In this document: in pieces, positions 5,722 to 7,496 of the stretch
Layout of the letters: each line of letters begins with the position of its first letter
Numbering within the stretch: the stretch's first letter is position 1
NCBI GenBank assembly: GCA_946886805.1
Contig: CAMPJM010000186.1
Span: 1 to 7,496 of the forward strand
Reading direction: 5' to 3'
Source: an uncultured Flammeovirgaceae bacterium
GTDB lineage: Bacteria; Bacteroidota; Bacteroidia; Cytophagales; Cyclobacteriaceae
Length of the DNA: 7,496 bases
Notes under the pieces: model-generated
Databases searched by the model: none
What the model saw: the letters and a program-made list of their open reading frames with translations, nothing else
Told to the model about the DNA's origin: nothing
Translations under genes and position numbers: made by a program

Positions 5722-7029
5722 TTATCTTTTTTGAATTGTTACCGTTTCATTGATCCAGCATCCAACAGTTAACTCCTGACCTACTTGCATGTTATAAGTG
5801 AAGATTTCTTCTGCTGAAGGAAACTGCTCCTTCGCAGACTGCATTCTTGAAGATGCACCACCTCTTTGATACATTTCATATGCGGCAAGGAATACACCTC
5901 TGTCTTTTACAATATTTTCTCCTCCCTTACATTGTTCGTAACTTTTGAAGTAAAGATCACCAATAAATGTATAAGCTTCTTTTTTGCTAGGGTCGGTTCC
6001 TACTGCTTTTAAGGCATAATCACGAGCGCTATTCTTCTGTCCTCTCTTTGCAGCAATGTCTGCCAACTCCATATATATATCCGCCTTTTCAGTATTTTGG
6101 TCTGTAAGGGTCAATGCTTCTTCAAAATGCTTAAGAGCAGTTTCAAAATCATTGTCGGCTTTTGCCTTTAGGGCAATAACTCTAGCAATTGAGTAATTAG
6201 GCTCCTTCTTATGAACTATTTTAGCTGCTTCCATAAACAGCGGAGTATCCGTGCAACCACCCGTTAACGAAAAAGAAATGATCTTTTTTGCAGTCTTCAA
6301 ATCTTCCGGATCAGCCTTTAATTTTGGTCCAAGATTATTTGTGATAAAATTACAATCAACTGTTACAACATCGGCAAGCATTGCATCTATTTTTCCTTTG
6401 TAATCTTCATAGGTGTCTGCGTTCTGTTGGTTAGGATCTGCAATCTTTTCGTCTAAGATGGTGATAATCATGTCGTACTTCTCGATTATCTCCTCATCTG
6501 TAAGTTCTATTCCAGACAACTTAGCTCTTCTGAGCACATCCATATAAGCTATGGTATTTACGCCCAAAACATCTCCTTTATTCAATTCAAAGGTTTTAGC
6601 ATAAAGCGTCAGCAACTCTGGATACTTTTCTTCCTTTCCTCTGTAATATTTGTAAGCCTCATAAGCCTTTCTATTCAACACTTCTGCCTCGTTGTTAAAA
6701 TACTTAATCCGAAGGTCATACATTAACAAGGCAGAATCGGCAAAAACCTCCTTTTGGGCTTTATCTTTTGCCTGTTCCGCAAGCCCCTCGTAAATTTTCG
6801 CCCCGTTTATGTAAATTGAAGCGTTCAAATCAGGAGCATTTTGCAACAACCATTGCAAATTATTTGCTGCCACTCTATAATTATCATTTTTTAAGGCATC
6901 TGAATATAGTGCATTTTTAGTTTCAGCTGTAGCTTTATCCTCAGGCCATTTCCAATCCTGCGCCACTGTCTGATTAATTAATGCTATGCTTGCGAATAAG
7001 CACATAAAAATCACCGATTTTACTTTCAT
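5722..7029 (-). CDS. secreted tetratricopeptide-repeat protein of unknown role
   Basis: A 435-residue protein with a clear Sec signal peptide: MKVK, a hydrophobic core, then TVA before QDW, so cleavage is likely after residue 23 with an N-terminal Gln. The rest is helical. Helical pairs of TPR type occur from about residue 40 onward and are clearest at 280-360 (YSIARVIALKAKADNDFETALKHFEEAL; ADIYMELADIAAKRGQKNSARDYALKAV; KKEAYTFIGDLYFKSYEQC). The mature protein has four cysteines (226, 259, 367, 424), possibly two disulfides in the periplasm. The C-terminal segment FPSAEEIFTYNMQVGQELTVGCWINETVTIQ (403-433) is not TPR-like and ends as a short beta-rich cap. TPR scaffolds bind proteins, so a role in envelope assembly is plausible given the barrel gene upstream and lptC downstream, but no partner can be named. 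The gene is flanked by its own terminator downstream and an 81-base AT-rich gap upstream. Confidence 0.85.
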   Translation of the reverse strand: MKVKSVIFMCLFASIALINQTVAQDWKWPEDKATAETKNALYSDALKNDNYRVAANNLQWLLQNAPDLNASIYINGAKIYEGLAEQAKDKAQKEVFADSALLMYDLRIKYFNNEAEVLNRKAYEAYKYYRGKEEKYPELLTLYAKTFELNKGDVLGVNTIAYMDVLRRAKLSGIELTDEEIIEKYDMIITILDEKIADPNQQNADTYEDYKGKIDAMLADVVTVDCNFITNNLGPKLKADPEDLKTAKKIISFSLTGGCTDTPLFMEAAKIVHKKEPNYSIARVIALKAKADNDFETALKHFEEALTLTDQNTEKADIYMELADIAAKRGQKNSARDYALKAVGTDPSKKEAYTFIGDLYFKSYEQCKGGENIVKDRGVFLAAYEMYQRGGASSRMQSAKEQFPSAEEIFTYNMQVGQELTVGCWINETVTIQKR

Positions 7030-7093
7030 TTCTGTTAAATTTAAATTAATTAATGCTAATCAAATTTTTCTCAATTGTTTGTCGAAAATCTTC

Positions 7094-7112
7094 AAAAAGC
7101 AATGCTGCTTTT
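7094..7112 (-). terminator. weak hairpin terminator overlapping the barrel gene's stop
   Basis: On the minus strand AAAAGCA (7106-7112) pairs with TGCTTTT (7095-7101) around the loop GCAT, and the T-run continues by one base. The stem is only seven bp and mostly A-T, and it overlaps the stop codon, so termination is likely partial and some transcription may continue into the TPR gene. Confidence 0.4.
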
Positions 7113-7496
7113 AGTCGTACTTTCTTCTTAGGAACCATTTGTCATTGAAGGTGACGCCCAAATGAACCTTAAAATATTTTTCTTCTATTAAATTTTGGTC
7201 TGTGGTGCCCCTTTGTCCAAGTTCAAATCCTAAATCAAAACTAGAATAATTTCTTATGGGTAGGGATACTCCAAAATTTATACCAAACTCATTTATCTTT
7301 TCATTATTTATTTCATAAGGGAGCTTTTGGTGAGAAAGCCCAATCCTATAAGTCATTCTTTTGAGGTAACTGTCTACCGAAGTTGCATCAGGTATAAACT
7401 CCGCACCTGCGGCTATCTTATAGTTATTTACAAAGCCTTCGCTGTTCCCTTCATAATTTCTATAATTTGACCAGTCCCGGAGGATTAAGTCAATTC
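7111..7496 (-). CDS. C-terminal part of an outer-membrane beta-barrel protein, 5' end outside the window
   Basis: The frame is open from the right edge to the TAA at 7111-7113 and gives 127 residues. An internal ATG at 7354-7356 could be mistaken for a start, but barrel-type sequence continues without a stop upstream of it (..NYKIAAGAEFIPD..), so this is the end of a longer gene. The segment alternates aromatic/hydrophobic strands with polar turns: YKIAAGAEFIPD, MTYRIGLSHQKLPYEI, EFGINFGVSLPI, SFDLGFELGQRG, YFKVHLGVTFNDKWFLRRKYD. That is the pattern of the last strands of an outer-membrane barrel. The ending GVTFNDKWFLRRKYD recalls Bacteroidota OmpP1/FadL-like proteins encoded near lptC. FadL relatives carry hydrophobic compounds, but no substrate can be inferred here. 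Barrel type is well supported; the exact family is tentative. Confidence 0.75.
   Translation of the reverse strand, partial: IDLILRDWSNYRNYEGNSEGFVNNYKIAAGAEFIPDATSVDSYLKRMTYRIGLSHQKLPYEINNEKINEFGINFGVSLPIRNYSSFDLGFELGQRGTTDQNLIEEKYFKVHLGVTFNDKWFLRRKYD

Noticed and set aside
7111..7356. A complete 81-aa protein starting at 7356
   Set aside because: The same frame stays open to the window edge with beta-barrel-like sequence, so this ATG is internal.

Overview
This window looks like an ordinary chromosomal segment of a Bacteroidota bacterium, most likely of the order Cytophagales (Marivirga/Fulvivirga/Roseivirga-like). That placement is an inference. It rests on AT-rich DNA, weak Shine-Dalgarno sequences, a TAnnTTTG-type -7 element, and the order outer-membrane barrel, TPR protein, LptC, small membrane protein, CNNM/CorC protein, long SurA/PpiD-like isomerase. 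No phage, transposase, CRISPR, toxin-antitoxin or defence genes are visible.

Layout: a TerB-like protein enters from the left edge on the + strand and ends at 415. It converges on a DUF493 gene (427-693, minus). A 480-base non-coding stretch follows (694-1173). It holds nested inverted repeats of MITE/REP type and ends in a 21-bp perfect terminator hairpin. All further genes are on the minus strand, so transcription runs right to left: a partial outer-membrane barrel protein (7496-7111), a secreted TPR protein (7029-5722), an intrinsic terminator, then lptC (5655-5119), a 72-aa two-helix membrane protein (5115-4897) and a CNNM/CorC transporter (4897-3587). After a 304-base AT-rich gap comes a 702-aa membrane-anchored peptidyl-prolyl isomerase (3282-1174).

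The minus-strand genes share an envelope theme. LptC carries lipopolysaccharide across the periplasm, the isomerase/chaperone helps exported proteins fold, one gene encodes an outer-membrane barrel, and a periplasmic TPR protein of unknown role lies between. lptC, the 72-aa gene and the CNNM gene are packed tightly (3-base gap, then TAATG overlap) and are probably co-translated. The barrel and TPR genes each appear to be followed by their own hairpin.

I see no convincing undescribed multi-gene system. The points most worth a second look are the nested-palindrome repeat at about 787-1071, the terminator directly in front of lptC (which also exposes a false N-terminal extension of that gene), the single in-frame TAG between lptC and the 72-aa gene, and the two uncharacterised proteins next to lptC.
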